A stretch of 64,000 nucleotides of DNA from Chromohalobacter israelensis (GTDB lineage Bacteria; Pseudomonadota; Gammaproteobacteria; Pseudomonadales; Halomonadaceae), in NCBI GenBank assembly GCA_000761475.1, contig JQNW01000011.1, positions 1 to 64,000 on the forward strand, given 5' to 3'. This document shows, piece after piece, positions 34,776 to 45,500 of the stretch. Both the position numbers and the translations under genes were made by a program. The stretch's first letter is position 1. Each line of letters begins with the position of its first letter. Under the pieces are notes generated by a model. That model worked only from the letters and a program-made list of their open reading frames with translations, was not told the origin of the DNA and searched no databases.

Positions 34776-35728
34776 AGCGGACGCTCTCCACTCTGCCGAT
34801 GGCAATAGCCTGCGCCCTGGTCATCAGCATGGCCAGCTTGACGTGGGCACCTCAAGCACGCGCCCTCACCACCCCCGAGATCGTCGAGTCGTCGTTGAGT
34901 ACGCAGTGTCTCGATTACCAGGTCATTGGTTTCTGTGCCTGGCTTTATTGCACAGCTTTCGGCTGTACGGTACGCACATCCATGCGCGTGAAGCATTACA
35001 TCCCCGAGCTGGTGGTGTCGTCCTACGAGAACACTGGTGATAACCCCTGGAGCGAGGTGGCGATGCTTTCCCCGCCAACAGGGAATGCCACAGGCGGTGG
35101 CCGCGCGACAGAGGAAGCCGATAGCCGCCATTCCAATACCAGGTTCAAGAATACCGATGCAATTGGTCACCCCGGGGGTGCGGTCTTCTACCGAATGCTC
35201 AGTTCCTTCGGGTACTCCTGCGATAGTGAGGCACTGCCCTATACCCCCTATTTCCTCTCGACGCTGGATGCGCTGGCCTGGCGCTCGTCCCTTCCCGAGA
35301 TGGCGTATCCCGAGGCCCTGACACCCGGAATGCGTGAGATGGGCTCTGTGGGGGATCTGTGGAGCCCAATTTATCCGCGCAGCGGTTTCGTCTCTCAACC
35401 CCATGACTACAAGGCGGCCGCCACTACGGCTCAGCGTGCAGCGGACGTCGTGACTCGAAATGGACAGCCTCACGTCTACATGCCACTGGCCCCAACTGAC
35501 AACCCAAACGCTGGTAAGTGGGCACCTGACCCGGTCAAGGAAGGGGATCCAGACACGCACAAGTGGCAGCGCCTGGAACCCAACATGAGCATGTCCTGCT
35601 CGATTTTCCCGGATGGGGGAGAACGCCATCAACTCCAGGATCCCGGCAACTACGCCTGGGCGCTGTGGCGACCCTATCGGTGTTGTGCCGTCCGGGGGCA
35701 AGAACTGCTGTATTTCACCGGAGAGTAA
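34772..35728 (+). CDS. TIGR03756 (PFL_4710) family ICE protein (TraU-like)
   Basis: 318 residues. A signal sequence (IACALVISMASLTWAPQARA) is followed by the Cys-rich family domain: TPEIVESSLSTQCLDYQVIGFCAWLYCTAFGCTVRTSMRVKH. Conserved disulphides and the final GNYAWALWRPYRCC match the TraU-like group, periplasmic factors needed for DNA transfer. The gene follows PFL_4709 as in other PFGI-1 ICEs. Its Cys content fits the DsbC-like gene nearby. Confidence 0.9.
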   Translation: MKRTLSTLPMAIACALVISMASLTWAPQARALTTPEIVESSLSTQCLDYQVIGFCAWLYCTAFGCTVRTSMRVKHYIPELVVSSYENTGDNPWSEVAMLSPPTGNATGGGRATEEADSRHSNTRFKNTDAIGHPGGAVFYRMLSSFGYSCDSEALPYTPYFLSTLDALAWRSSLPEMAYPEALTPGMREMGSVGDLWSPIYPRSGFVSQPHDYKAAATTAQRAADVVTRNGQPHVYMPLAPTDNPNAGKWAPDPVKEGDPDTHKWQRLEPNMSMSCSIFPDGGERHQLQDPGNYAWALWRPYRCCAVRGQELLYFTGE

Positions 35729-35730
35729 GC

Positions 35731-37161
35731 ATGAATCGACACATCCTGCAGAGCCTGACGCTCTCGGTGGCACTGGTCACCCCACTACTCGCTCAGGCGC
35801 AATCAGCGGACAGGCTCTATTACGACATTGGGGGCGCTGCCCCCTTCGGTGCGTCTGCCGGGTTGGGACATGGCCCGAGGATGAGTGGAATGGGGGTCCG
35901 TTGGAACGTTGATGCCACCTGCGGCAATTTTGATATCGGCGCGACCGTGAGCAATCAGCTCAACGGACTGACGGATGGCTTTCAGAACATGATGGGGGAT
36001 GTTGTACAGAATGCCACCGGCGCTGTGGCCAGTCTGCCGGCGATGATTATCCAGCGATCCAACCCCGCGCTCTATGATCTGCTGACCAATGGTGTCCTGC
36101 AGGGACGAATGGACTTCGACAAGTCGAAGCTCTCCTGCCAACGCATGTCCGAAGCCCTGGCCGACGCCACGATCGGGGGGCAAATGCAGCAGAGTGCCAT
36201 GGCGGAAAACTGGCAGGACATCGCGAGCTCGAACCCCGATGCTGTGGCAGCTCAGGAAGAAGCCGAGGCCGAGGCCGGCAACGCGGGGCGCACCTGGGTG
36301 GGCGGTCAGAAGCGTGGTGGCAGCGGCCAGGCGCCCATGCGCGTTGTCGAGGACACAGCGAAAGCGGGCTACAACCTCCTCCATGGCCGTACCGACACAA
36401 CATCGAATGCATCAGTTTCGGGTGGTGGTGGAGGCTGGGGATCCGTCGCCACCTCCAATGGTGACTGGGTTGGTGGTGGCGGTATTGCCGGTGGCAGCGG
36501 TAGCGGTGGTTCCGAGAGTGGCAGCGACTGTAAGGGTGGTATGTGCACCATATGGGGATCTCCCGAGGAAGCCGCCGAATGGACCAAGAAAATCGTCGGC
36601 GATACCGAGCTGCGGTCCTGCGATGGATGCGAGAAATCCGAGAGTGTTGCCGGTACCGGTTTGATCCGGGAGCTCGAAGACGAACAGCAGTCCATCCACC
36701 AGAACCTGGTTGAGATGCTGAACGGCAGCAAAATCACCCAGGACAAGCTGAATGATGTCTCTGCAGGCAATGGCCTGGCCGTGTCTCGTGGCGTGATCGA
36801 GGCGATGCGCACCGATCCCCAAGGCCCCCTTCTCGCCCAGCGCCTGGCCAGTGAGATGGCCCTGGCCAGGACCCTGACCAAGGCGATGTGGGCGCGAAGA
36901 GCGTTGATTGCGGGCACAAGTGACCCGGGTATCGAGAATAATCCCGAAGGGATGACGGCCCTGGATCGCAAGCTCGAGGCCTTCAACCGGGATATCGAGC
37001 TACTGCAGAGCGAGATGGAGATTCGCAAGTCTCTTGCCAGCAGTGCCGCAACGTCAGCGCTCCAACGGGCGGCCAACCGAGCCAGGGACTCTATGCAGAA
37101 CGAAACGAACATCCCGCGTAGTGAGCTGGATGGCCGTGGTGCGCCGATCGAAGGTCAATAA
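35731..37161 (+). CDS. TIGR03755 (PFL_4711) family ICE protein (TraH-like)
   Basis: 476 residues from the ATG at 35731 (frame open from 35563). Signal peptide ends LLAQAQS. DRLYYDIGGAAPFGASAG and VDATCGNFDIGATVSNQLNG open the family domain. A strongly Gly/Ser-rich low-complexity linker follows at about 220-270 (GGGGGWGSVA..., GGIAGGSGSGG), then a helical C-terminal half with long coiled segments. It is probably the TraH/TraN-like outer-membrane-proximal component of the transfer channel. Confidence 0.87.
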   Translation: MNRHILQSLTLSVALVTPLLAQAQSADRLYYDIGGAAPFGASAGLGHGPRMSGMGVRWNVDATCGNFDIGATVSNQLNGLTDGFQNMMGDVVQNATGAVASLPAMIIQRSNPALYDLLTNGVLQGRMDFDKSKLSCQRMSEALADATIGGQMQQSAMAENWQDIASSNPDAVAAQEEAEAEAGNAGRTWVGGQKRGGSGQAPMRVVEDTAKAGYNLLHGRTDTTSNASVSGGGGGWGSVATSNGDWVGGGGIAGGSGSGGSESGSDCKGGMCTIWGSPEEAAEWTKKIVGDTELRSCDGCEKSESVAGTGLIRELEDEQQSIHQNLVEMLNGSKITQDKLNDVSAGNGLAVSRGVIEAMRTDPQGPLLAQRLASEMALARTLTKAMWARRALIAGTSDPGIENNPEGMTALDRKLEAFNRDIELLQSEMEIRKSLASSAATSALQRAANRARDSMQNETNIPRSELDGRGAPIEGQ

Positions 37162-37171
37162 GGAGCCCCCG

Positions 37172-37531
37172 ATGGTTCGGATTTTCAAACGTCACCCATT
37201 GCTACTGGGGCTCTTGGGCCTGATCGCCGCATTTTGGGTTGGTGCCCTCATCGTTTTCATCGGGATGCGCCTGTATGGCGGCATCACGGACTTCCAGGTC
37301 GCTCTGGGTGAAAACCGTCATTGGCTGATGGTCTGGCGTGTCCTCTTTTATGGGGGGATCGCTTTGGCTTGGTTCCGGCTCTGGCGACCGAGGATCCTGC
37401 GGAGCATTGAGCAGGACAAGGATGGCGGCCGGCAAGGGCGCGTCCTACTGCACAAGCTCGAACGCATGATCCTGATCGTTGTGGTTCTGATCGAGGGCTA
37501 CAACCTGTTCATCTGGTGGGGAGGAGCCTGA
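37172..37531 (+). CDS. Small ICE membrane protein
   Basis: 119 residues with three predicted transmembrane helices (LLLGLLGLIAAFWVGALIVFIGM; VWRVLFYGGIALAWFRLW; MILIVVVLIEGYNLFIWWGG). The frame is open from 37034, but ATG 37172 follows AAGGAG by 7 nt. Located between the PFL_4711 gene and traG, where PFGI-1-type elements carry a small membrane protein. No named family beyond that. Confidence 0.75.
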   Translation: MVRIFKRHPLLLGLLGLIAAFWVGALIVFIGMRLYGGITDFQVALGENRHWLMVWRVLFYGGIALAWFRLWRPRILRSIEQDKDGGRQGRVLLHKLERMILIVVVLIEGYNLFIWWGGA

Positions 37532-37532
37532 C

Positions 37533-39050
37533 ATGGCGACGTTCGCAGTCAATGACTACATGGAAGGCACCATGCTCACCCTGGGCTGGGTCGTTAACAA
37601 TGGCATCTGGGATGCCATGACCGCGACCGGGATCGCCGTTGTTCCCTTCATCGCATTAGTCGCGGGCGAGTGGTTCAAGGCGCGACAGGAAGGCGATGAC
37701 GAGGGAAACAAGGGGGTACTGTCGCTCAACCGCATCGAGTCGCGGCTCTATGTGATGATTATTGTAGTAGCGTTTACCTGCGTGCCCGTTTTCACGTTTA
37801 ACGTGAACCCGGTGAACGTCAACAAAGACCACGCAGAGCAATGCGGGACGGTCATGCTATCTAGTGGCCAATGGGGAGAATCGACAATGACGTCGATTGA
37901 CGGGCAGCAGGCCCGTTTGCCCATGTGGTGGGCACTGACGCACTCGATCTCCAAGGGCTTGACCAACGTGGCCGTCTCGAAGATCCCCTGTTCGACTGAC
38001 TATCAGTCTATCCGTACAGCACTCGACCTCTCATCGATCTCCGACCAGGGACTGAAGCGCGAGATCGGGGAGTTCCAGCTGGCGTGCTTTGGACCGGCCA
38101 TGAACAAGCTGTTACAGAGTGGCACCACCCTCGAGGAGGCCAAGGGGATGGATGTTGACTGGATTGGGTCGAAACACTTCCTAGAGACATCAGGTTTCTA
38201 TGACAGCTTTTACGCCAAACGCCCTATCCCGGGTTTCCCCTATAACGCGGATCGGGACGAGGCCCGGCCCAGTACAGGCCCGGGGCAGCCGGGGTATCCC
38301 TCTTGTCGCGAATGGTGGAGTGATGGCTCGGCAGGGTTGGCAGCGCGACTTCAGGATCAAGTCAGCGGTTGGGATCGGATAACAACAGCTCTGCTTCATG
38401 ATGCCAAGGCAGCCATCAGCCAGGAGGCCGCTGCAGAGCACATGATTCGTCGCATGGTGAGCCCCCGATCAGGGGCAGCCAACGGGAACACCAGCCAGGC
38501 CTCCATGGGGTATCGGAGCCTCGATGGTGGTGTTGATGATGCGGTGGTTGCCGTGGCGGGGATGGCAGGTAACGCCATGGCCACAGTGCCGTTTCGTGCC
38601 GGTATGGATAGCCTCAAGCAGTCATTGCCGATGATTCAGGGCGTGTTACTGATGGCGATTGTCATCTGCCTACCGTTTGTCATGGTCGCGTCGGGCTACT
38701 CCGTCAAGGTCGTGGGGATGGCCATGTTCGCCTTGTTCGGTCTGTACTTCCTGACCTTCTGGTGGGAATTGGCACGCTGGCTGGACTCCAACCTGGTCAA
38801 TCTGATGTACAACAGCGCAGCAGCGAAGCTGAACTGGCTGGCCGGAGTTGAGAATGCGAACGACAAGATGGTGCTTCAGTTCGTGAACGGCATGATGTTT
38901 CTTGTTCTGCCAAGCGTATGGATTGCCGCGTTGGGATGGGCAGGAGCCGGTGCTGGAAATGCTATTTCTAGCGGGATTAGTAATTCTGGCAATGAAGCTA
39001 AAGGTGCAGGAGGCAAAGCAGCTGATAAGGCGCAGGATAAAGCCATGTGA
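37533..39050 (+). CDS. traG: TraG-N domain conjugal transfer protein
   Basis: 505-residue inner-membrane protein with about five transmembrane helices: N-terminal GIAVVPFIALVAGEWF and VMIIVVAFTCVPVFTF, and a C-terminal group from GVLLMAIVICLPFVMVASGYSV onward. The large central part is periplasmic, with several Cys residues. This is the TraG_N architecture used in mating-pair formation. Its C-terminal tail is Gly/Ala/Lys-rich. It is the last gene of the conjugation block. Confidence 0.88.
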   Translation: MATFAVNDYMEGTMLTLGWVVNNGIWDAMTATGIAVVPFIALVAGEWFKARQEGDDEGNKGVLSLNRIESRLYVMIIVVAFTCVPVFTFNVNPVNVNKDHAEQCGTVMLSSGQWGESTMTSIDGQQARLPMWWALTHSISKGLTNVAVSKIPCSTDYQSIRTALDLSSISDQGLKREIGEFQLACFGPAMNKLLQSGTTLEEAKGMDVDWIGSKHFLETSGFYDSFYAKRPIPGFPYNADRDEARPSTGPGQPGYPSCREWWSDGSAGLAARLQDQVSGWDRITTALLHDAKAAISQEAAAEHMIRRMVSPRSGAANGNTSQASMGYRSLDGGVDDAVVAVAGMAGNAMATVPFRAGMDSLKQSLPMIQGVLLMAIVICLPFVMVASGYSVKVVGMAMFALFGLYFLTFWWELARWLDSNLVNLMYNSAAAKLNWLAGVENANDKMVLQFVNGMMFLVLPSVWIAALGWAGAGAGNAISSGISNSGNEAKGAGGKAADKAQDKAM

Positions 39051-39087
39051 AGACATAGAGCTAGGCGTAAGCTGGCTCTATTTTTTC

Positions 39088-39459
39088 CTATTCGTCGTCA
39101 TCAAGACGGTATTTAATGACGCCGTTTTTGTCGTAGTACCCTGGGCCACCTAGCCCATACATATCAAGTTTCACAGCATCTGTGCTTGTACTGGGGTCTT
39201 GCTTACCCCTAAGGATAGTTTTACCTGCCTCAGCCGACGCTTGGCCAAAGGTCCGAATCAGTCCTTGAGACTCACCATTCCCGAACAGCAGCGCAGACGT
39301 GAATGCCGCAGAGCCTTTGAGCACCTTGCGGGCGGTGTAGGGGCGATGGGAGGCGTTGCCCTTTTCTGGACGCTCAGGCGCAACGTGCTCGTCCTGGTCA
39401 CGGCGATGACCGAACAGCTCTGTTGCGTTGTCGTTCCACAGGAGCTTTTTGAGGCTCAT
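39088..39459 (-). CDS. Hypothetical ICE protein
   Basis: 123 residues, soluble and basic. Begins MSLKKLLWNDNATELFGHRRDQDEH (the start at 39459 has GGAGGTG upstream; the frame is open to 39507) and ends with a short GLGGPGYYDKNGVIKYRLDDDE. The middle RPYTARKVLKGSAAFTSALLFGNG could be membrane-interacting. It points towards traG and lies just before the mobile-element cluster. No family recognised. Confidence 0.6.
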   Translation of the reverse strand: MSLKKLLWNDNATELFGHRRDQDEHVAPERPEKGNASHRPYTARKVLKGSAAFTSALLFGNGESQGLIRTFGQASAEAGKTILRGKQDPSTSTDAVKLDMYGLGGPGYYDKNGVIKYRLDDDE

Positions 39460-39534
39460 GGGACACCTCCAGAATACGGGTACAGTCAGTCCGAGAGTAG
39501 CTTGCAAGCCAGATCAGTGCAATTCGATCATGGG

Positions 39535-40455
39535 TCAGTGCTGTAGCTCTTCCCGCAACTTACGGACCTGCTCGATGTCCAGCCCAGACAGCTCAGAGAT
39601 CATCTGGTCATCCATGGCGGTTCGCTCGAGCATTTTCTGAGCCACCTGACGAGCGTGATTCTCTTCGCCTACCTGCTTCCACTGCTCGGGCCACTGCTTT
39701 GCACGTTCAGCCAACATGTTGTGCACCTCGTTCAAGTCGTTGAGCGACTGCCACTCAGCCCCTTCGCTCTCGGGCACCCAGCTCGGCAGCAGCACGCGCC
39801 GGATCCAGAGGACGAAGTGCCGGCGTAGCTGGGTCTGCTCCGGCGCTTGTAACCATTGTACCAGTAATCCGATCAGGTCGATGGCATCCTGCTGATCACG
39901 GTGATGTTCCAGCCGGAAGATGGCCGACACCACATTTCGGGTCTCTTCCGACCACTGCTCGCTGGTCACGATAGCGCCCTCGTCCAGGAGCAGATATGGG
40001 AGGTCAGGTCGGTAATGCTCCAAGCCTCCCGGTACCGGTTGGACAAGCTCAGCCACGTTGAGTGCCGCATTCCAACGTTTTTCGCCGTTGTACAGCACGA
40101 TAGGCAGCACGGGGGGCAGTTTGCCGTCCTGGGTCAGTTTCTTCTGTTTGACCAGCTCCTGATACAGCAGTCCCACGTAGGTCATGATGCGCAGCGCCAT
40201 GAACGGGTCGACGGTGCTCTGGAACTCGATCAGCAGGTAGACGTATACCCACTCGTCGCCAAAGCGCACACGCCAGATCACATCGCCTTCACGATCGCGT
40301 AGGTCATCGGTGACGAAGGTGCTGCTGACCTTCTCCAGCGAATCGAGATCCAGGCGATCAATCCATTCTTCCTTCACGAAGCCTGTCAGCAGATCGCGAA
40401 CGACCCTTGGCTCGCTGAACAGCAGCTTATAGCTGTGGTCATGCTGGTTGTTCAT
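39535..40455 (-). CDS. Rpn-family recombination-promoting nuclease
   Basis: 306-residue PD-(D/E)xK nuclease of the Rpn/transposase_31 type. MNNQHDHSYKLLFSEPRVVRDLLTGFV is a typical start; the nuclease core shows a D (EGDVIWRVRF) and the E-x-Q signature in YLLIEFQST. The C-terminal part (GLDIEQVRKLREELQ) is the usual helical end. Rpn proteins in E. coli cut DNA and raise RecA-independent recombination, and some act in defence. Full length. It lies beside decayed IS elements. Confidence 0.88.
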   Translation of the reverse strand: MNNQHDHSYKLLFSEPRVVRDLLTGFVKEEWIDRLDLDSLEKVSSTFVTDDLRDREGDVIWRVRFGDEWVYVYLLIEFQSTVDPFMALRIMTYVGLLYQELVKQKKLTQDGKLPPVLPIVLYNGEKRWNAALNVAELVQPVPGGLEHYRPDLPYLLLDEGAIVTSEQWSEETRNVVSAIFRLEHHRDQQDAIDLIGLLVQWLQAPEQTQLRRHFVLWIRRVLLPSWVPESEGAEWQSLNDLNEVHNMLAERAKQWPEQWKQVGEENHARQVAQKMLERTAMDDQMISELSGLDIEQVRKLREELQH

Positions 40456-41034
40456 GACATCTCCATCATTCGATGGCAGCAGCTTACCACGGAGGACATA
40501 CCTCCTCGATTGGAGTGCGGCCGGAAGAATGGCGCTCTCTCGCTCAATCCAGGCACCCTAGACCGGGAAGTGCCCACAGATTTTGCGTACAGCCGCCACG
40601 AGGGAAAGGGAAATGGCGCAGGCAAAGGGTTGGAATGGAAGGGGAATAAGGGGAAGGGGCTTACCCGGATATCAGTGGCCAACCCCAAAGGGCCAGGGAA
40701 AGGGCAAAGGATGTTGCCTCCTAATTCCCTCTCACGAACTTGGAAACGAAAGTCGCGATAGCCCATCGAAAAGGAGATCTACAGGCTCTTTCCCAGTCTT
40801 GGGAGCTGGGCCTCAGTTGATTTTTCAGCCCCCACCTTTCCATTTCCAGCAAACCCTTCTCTCGAACCTCCTCCGGGAGGTACTCATTGAGGTTGCTGAA
40901 CCGTACCGGGATTCCCGGAGGCTCCAAACCTTGAGAGGATGGAGCCATAAACACTTCCAAACGATATGCCTCTGAGATCCGTTCGCGGACAGTCCGTCTT
41001 CGCGCACGGGGCGGACTCCCCCTCGCAATGGGCA
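40456..41034. other. Purine-rich intergenic region
   Basis: About 580 bp with no certain gene. The + strand from about 40600 to 40720 is a run of G/A-rich blocks (AAAGGG, GGGGAA, AGGGAAAGGG). A minus-strand frame at 40721-40960 (MAPSSQGLEPPGIPVRFSNL...) has protein-like composition but no recognised family. It may be the remains of another element next to the IS3 fragment. Confidence 0.35.
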
Positions 41035-41337
41035 GCCATCGACGCCTTTGCCCGCTGGATCATCGGTTGGCGAGTCTCCTGCTCGCCCCGCATCGACCAC
41101 ATGGTGATGAATGCGCTGGAGCAGGTGCTTCATGAACGGCCTCAGCGACCTGATCCACATAGCGCTAGAATCGCTCAAGGCGGATGCCGGTATCGAGCCA
41201 TCGGCAGGGAGCAACGGCGATTCCTACGACAACGCACTGGCCGAGACAGTGATCAAGTTGTTTAAGACGACGTAATTCGCCAACACGGACAATGGCGGCA
41301 CCTGGAAGCCGTTGAGCTCGCCACTTTGGAGTGAGTC

Positions 41338-42381
41338 CCCCGAATTCAAGCAATAAGCGCATCACCTGCGGTGTTCGGGGCTCCTGAGTATTCCCCCCAG
41401 GAATACCTGTACCGGTCGAGGCGCTTTCGGGGAGGTCATTCGGCTTTCTGACTGCCTTGCGCAACTCGGTGCCGGTGACGTCCGTTCCCTTGGGGAAGTA
41501 CTGCCGTACCAGGCTATTGGTGTTCTCGTTGGCCCCACGCTGGCCGGGGCAGTAGGGACCACAAAAGTAGGTCGCTGCGGTCACCGCCTTGGCCACGGAT
41601 TTGTGACCGGCGAACTCCGAACCGGAGTCCAGTGTGATGGTCTGGTCAGCACCCCGGCGAGGCTTCAGCAGGCAGATCATGCCTGTTTGCGGCAGCTCCG
41701 CGGAGATCCTGGGTAGCCGTACTGCCAGCGTGACTAGACCCGATTGCGTGTGCCCCTGGATCACAGGGTCACCCTCCCAGTGCCCGATGAATAGCCTGTC
41801 ATAAACCTCAGCCAGACGATGCTCGATGCCCACGCGGAGGAATTTTGCCGAGCCCTGCGCTCTTGGCCTGGGCACGATGCTTGCTGCGCCACTTGGGCAG
41901 GCCTGGGTGCTCCGCCCCGGGCCTTGTCATCCCAGATCAAGGAGTAGATCCACTGTTGACTGACGCCTACGCCGGCCAAGGGCACCATGAATCCGCTGAT
42001 TTGCTCCGGGCTCCATTCCTCACGCAGCCGGCCGGCGACGGCGATGATCATGCTGAACAAGCGCTTAGTCCACTTCCAGGCGGTGCGCCGTCGATGATCA
42101 CTACGGACCTGTGCCTGTTCAAGGTCGTAGCCGATGGCGGTGGCGTTGCGGCGCAGCTCACGACTGATCGTGCTGCTATGGATGCCCAGCACCCTGCCGA
42201 TCTGGCGCTGGCTGATGCCCAAGTCATAGCGGGCGTGGATTTGGTATCGTTGGGTCTGGGTCAGCTGTCGGTATCCTATGCTCTGCTTCACTTTGGTCAG
42301 TAGAGCTGGGAGGGTACCGGCGCTGGCCCACCTGCCTCCACCGTGGTGCCCAAAGTGCTGTGGTTATTCTATGAATCCAGG
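41338..42381 (-). mobile_element. IS30-family insertion sequence (decayed)
   Basis: About 1044 bp inserted in the IS3 remnant: the interrupted coding sequence can be rejoined across it, with GTC on each side (41335-41337 and 42382-42384) as a likely 3-bp target duplication. The ends are imperfect inverted repeats of about 25 bp (left CCCCGAATTCAAGCAATAA, right end reversed CCTGGATTCATAGAATAA). Contents: one frameshifted transposase on the minus strand. Size fits the IS30 family. Confidence 0.75.
41346..42291 (-). pseudogene. IS30-family transposase, frameshifted
   Basis: The N-terminal part (YRQLTQTQRYQIHARYDLG, ISQRQIGRVLGIHSSTISRE, the IS30 helix-turn-helix) is in one frame to about 41860. 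The DDE core (FIGHWEGDPV, TLDSGSEFAGH, YFCGPYCPGQRGANENTN, QYFPKGTD) is in another. A third frame is needed for the LNDLPRKRL-like end. The catalytic Asp, Asp, Glu residues remain visible, but at least two frameshifts make the gene inactive. Confidence 0.85.
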
Positions 42382-42577
42382 GTCGACTGATTCAGCCACC
42401 GGCGGCTACTGGAGCCGATCGATAACATGCCACCGGTTGAGCGACAGGCTCTGTATTATGAGCAACAGGGGCAGGCCAGGAAGGCGGCCTGACTCAAGCT
42501 AACGGGTCTCCGAGAAAACTGGTACGGTTCAGTTTCGTGTGATGTTCACCACGTAAATGGAGGAGGATAAGGGTGTT

Positions 42578-45500
42578 ATGCCAGTTTCATGTCCATGGGT
42601 AGGGCCACTTCAAGAATACGCAGATGCCCTGCAAGCAAAGTACTCTGCGCTGACCACTGGCGAACCAGAGGATCAACTACGTTCCCCATTTGAGCGCCTT
42701 CTCATTGAGGGAGGTAAGGCGCTAGGGATTACAGTCGTTCCCATTGGGGAAACGCTCCTGGGGGCCAGAGTCGGAAAGCCTGATTTCGGCATCGAGTGCG
42801 ATGGTCTGCTTAGTGGCCACTTGGAGTTGAAGGCCCCTGGCAAGGGTGCTGACACCTCTCGTTTCACGGGTCATGATCGCAGGCAGTGGCAGCGCTTTTC
42901 CGACCTCCCCAACCTGCTCTACAGCGATGGGCAGGAATTTGCCCTCTATCGGAAAGGGCAGTTAGAACGCCAAGTTCGACTCGATGGCTCCCCAGCATCC
43001 TTGGGCAGGGCTGCCATCACCGAGAGCAACGCCCGTGAGCTAGAGACATTATTCACGGCCTACTTCCGCTGGGAGCCTGATGTCCCCAAAACCTCTCGTC
43101 AGCTGGCCCAGTTCCTGGCACCACTCTGTCGTATGCTGCGCAATGATGTCCTAGATGCACTGCGTGCTGATACAGCAGCCGTAAAGGCTGCCGCCCATGA
43201 TTGGCAGAGATACCTGTTTCCAGGGGCAGATAATGACAGGTTTGCCGACGCTTATGCTCAGACGGTGACCTTCTCCCTCCTGCTTGCCCGCTCCAACGGT
43301 AGCGATACCCTATTCATCGACACAGCCGTTGAATCGCTGACGCACGCCAACACGCTTCTTTCTCGAGCACTGAAGGTGCTCACAGATCCCTTGGTGCAGG
43401 AGCACCTGAGTACATCCCTGGGGATGCTTCAGCGGGTTATCGACCGGGTACCGGAAGGAACCATGAGCGGAGGCCGGCGCGATCCGTGGTTGCATTTCTA
43501 TGAAGACTTCCTTGCCGAGTACGACCCCCAGCTTCGCAAAGATGCTGGTGCCTATTACACCCCTGTTGAGGTTGTCCAGGGTCAGGTCCGTCTGGTGGAT
43601 GACCTACTGCGCCGAAAGCTTAATAAGCGGCATGGCTTTGCAACTGGCGGAGTCAATGTACTTGATCCGGCAGTCGGAACCGGAACCTACCTGCTAGGTG
43701 TCATTGAGCACGTAATGGAAGAAGTCCGCAAGACTGAAGGAAAAGGGGCAATGCCGGCCCGAGCGGATCTCCTGGGCGCCCATCTATACGGTTTTGAGAT
43801 CATGGTAGGCCCATATGCCGTAGCCGCTTTACGCATGACTCGCATGCTTTATCAGTATGGTGGTCATCCTCCTGCCGATGGGGTGCAGATCATGCTGAAC
43901 AACACCTTGGAGTCTCCCTATGAAAAAATTCCCGAGCTTCCTTTATTATATCAGCCAATCGGGCTTGAGCATAAACGCGCTAAGCGAGTGAAGGAGAGCG
44001 TTCCGGTTCTTGTATGCCTGGGCAACCCTCCCTACGATCGTCATGCTGCGGCTACGCTGGAGAACCGAGCGATGATGGGTGGCTGGGTTCGCTGGGGAGA
44101 GACAGAGGATGGACGCGATTCCATTCTCAATGACTTTATCGAGCCTGTAAAGAAGGCCCGTAAAGGAGGCGATCTCAAGAACCTTTACAACCTCTACGTC
44201 TATTTCTGGCGGTGGGCGCTCTGGAAAACCTTTGAGCATGACCTGGCCCAAGGGCCAGGGGTGGTCACCTATATCACAGCCAGTTCCTACCTTGATGGCG
44301 ATGCCTTTTTGGGGATGCGCCGTCATATGCGCAAGGTCTGTGACGAAATATGGATTATTGACCTAGGCGGCGAAGGCCGCGGCACGCGGAGAGATGAGAA
44401 TGTTTTTGCTATCCAAACTCCAGTAGCGATCACGATCGCAGTGAGGTACAGCGGCCCTCAGCCAGAGTCTCCCGCAAAAGTGAACTATGCCCGTGTGGAG
44501 GGGAATCGTGCCGAAAAGCTACACGTCATGGAAACCCTGAGCGGACTTGATGACCTCAATTTCCAGCCTTGTCCTGACGACTGGGACTCCCCGTTCCGGC
44601 CCGGGGGAGAAGGGGTTTTCTTTGATTGGCCACTCCTGACGGACCTGATGCCATGGCGAACATCAGGCGTCCAGATCAAGCGGACCTGGCCTGTTGCCCC
44701 AACTCAGACAACACTAACGACACGCTGGGAGACACTTCTCAAGTCCACAGATCGTGCATCTTCATTTAAAGAAACCCGCGACCGAAAGATTAACCGCAGT
44801 GTACTTTCAATCGACGGAACCGAGCAACTGACACCTTTGCAGGACGTTCCGGTGGGGCATCAACCACCGCCTATTGTGGAATACGGCTATCGATCCTTCG
44901 ACCGCCATGTACTCCTTCAGGATAACCGGCTGTGTGATTATCTCAGGCCGACTCTATGGCAAGCTCATTCGCAGCACCAAGTTTACTTTGCAAGCCTCTT
45001 CACCCAACCTCTCGGATCAGGGCCTGCACTTACAGCATCTTCAGCGGTTCCAGACCTACATTATTTCCGAGGTTCATATGGAGCCAAGGACATTATGCCC
45101 TTGTACAAGGACGGAAAAGCTGAGATCGCTAACTTGCACCCTCAGTTACTTTCTCTGCTTTCGACTGCTTTCGGCAAGGATGTAACCCCTGAAGATGTCG
45201 CCGCCTACTTCTATGCCGTACTCGCTAACCCGGCCTTTACGACCGAATACCATGAAGAGCTAACTAGCCGCGAGCTGCGGATCCCCCTCACTTGCGACAA
45301 GGCTCTATTCGATCAAGCTGTTTCCATTGGTCGAGAGCTGCTGTTTCTACATACTTATGGAGAACGATTTAGCGCAGGGCAGTCTTGGCCATCACCTGTT
45401 GTGATGAACCTAAAGGCAGTCGATAGCTCCAGTCTTCCTGAACGCTACAGCTATGATGAATCACGCCAGGTACTAATGGTCGGTGATGGCGAGTTTGGCC

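Larger units (their letters stand above)
41035..42525 (+). pseudogene. IS3-family transposase remnant, split by IS30 element
   Basis: Fragments of an IS3-family OrfB integrase appear in several frames: IDAFARWIIGWRVS (from about 41038), then GSNGDSYDNALAETVIKLFK (near 41210) and LEAVELATLE ending at 41334. The reading resumes after the IS30 element at 42382 with VD*FSHRRLLEPID...PPVERQALYYEQQG...KAA. Together they rebuild the 3' part of the gene with at least one frameshift, two in-frame stops and no N-terminal half. Non-functional. Confidence 0.75.

Noticed and set aside
40452-40766. 104-codon minus-strand frame over the purine-rich tract
   Set aside because: Its Phe/Pro repeats simply reflect the reverse of the G/A-rich blocks.
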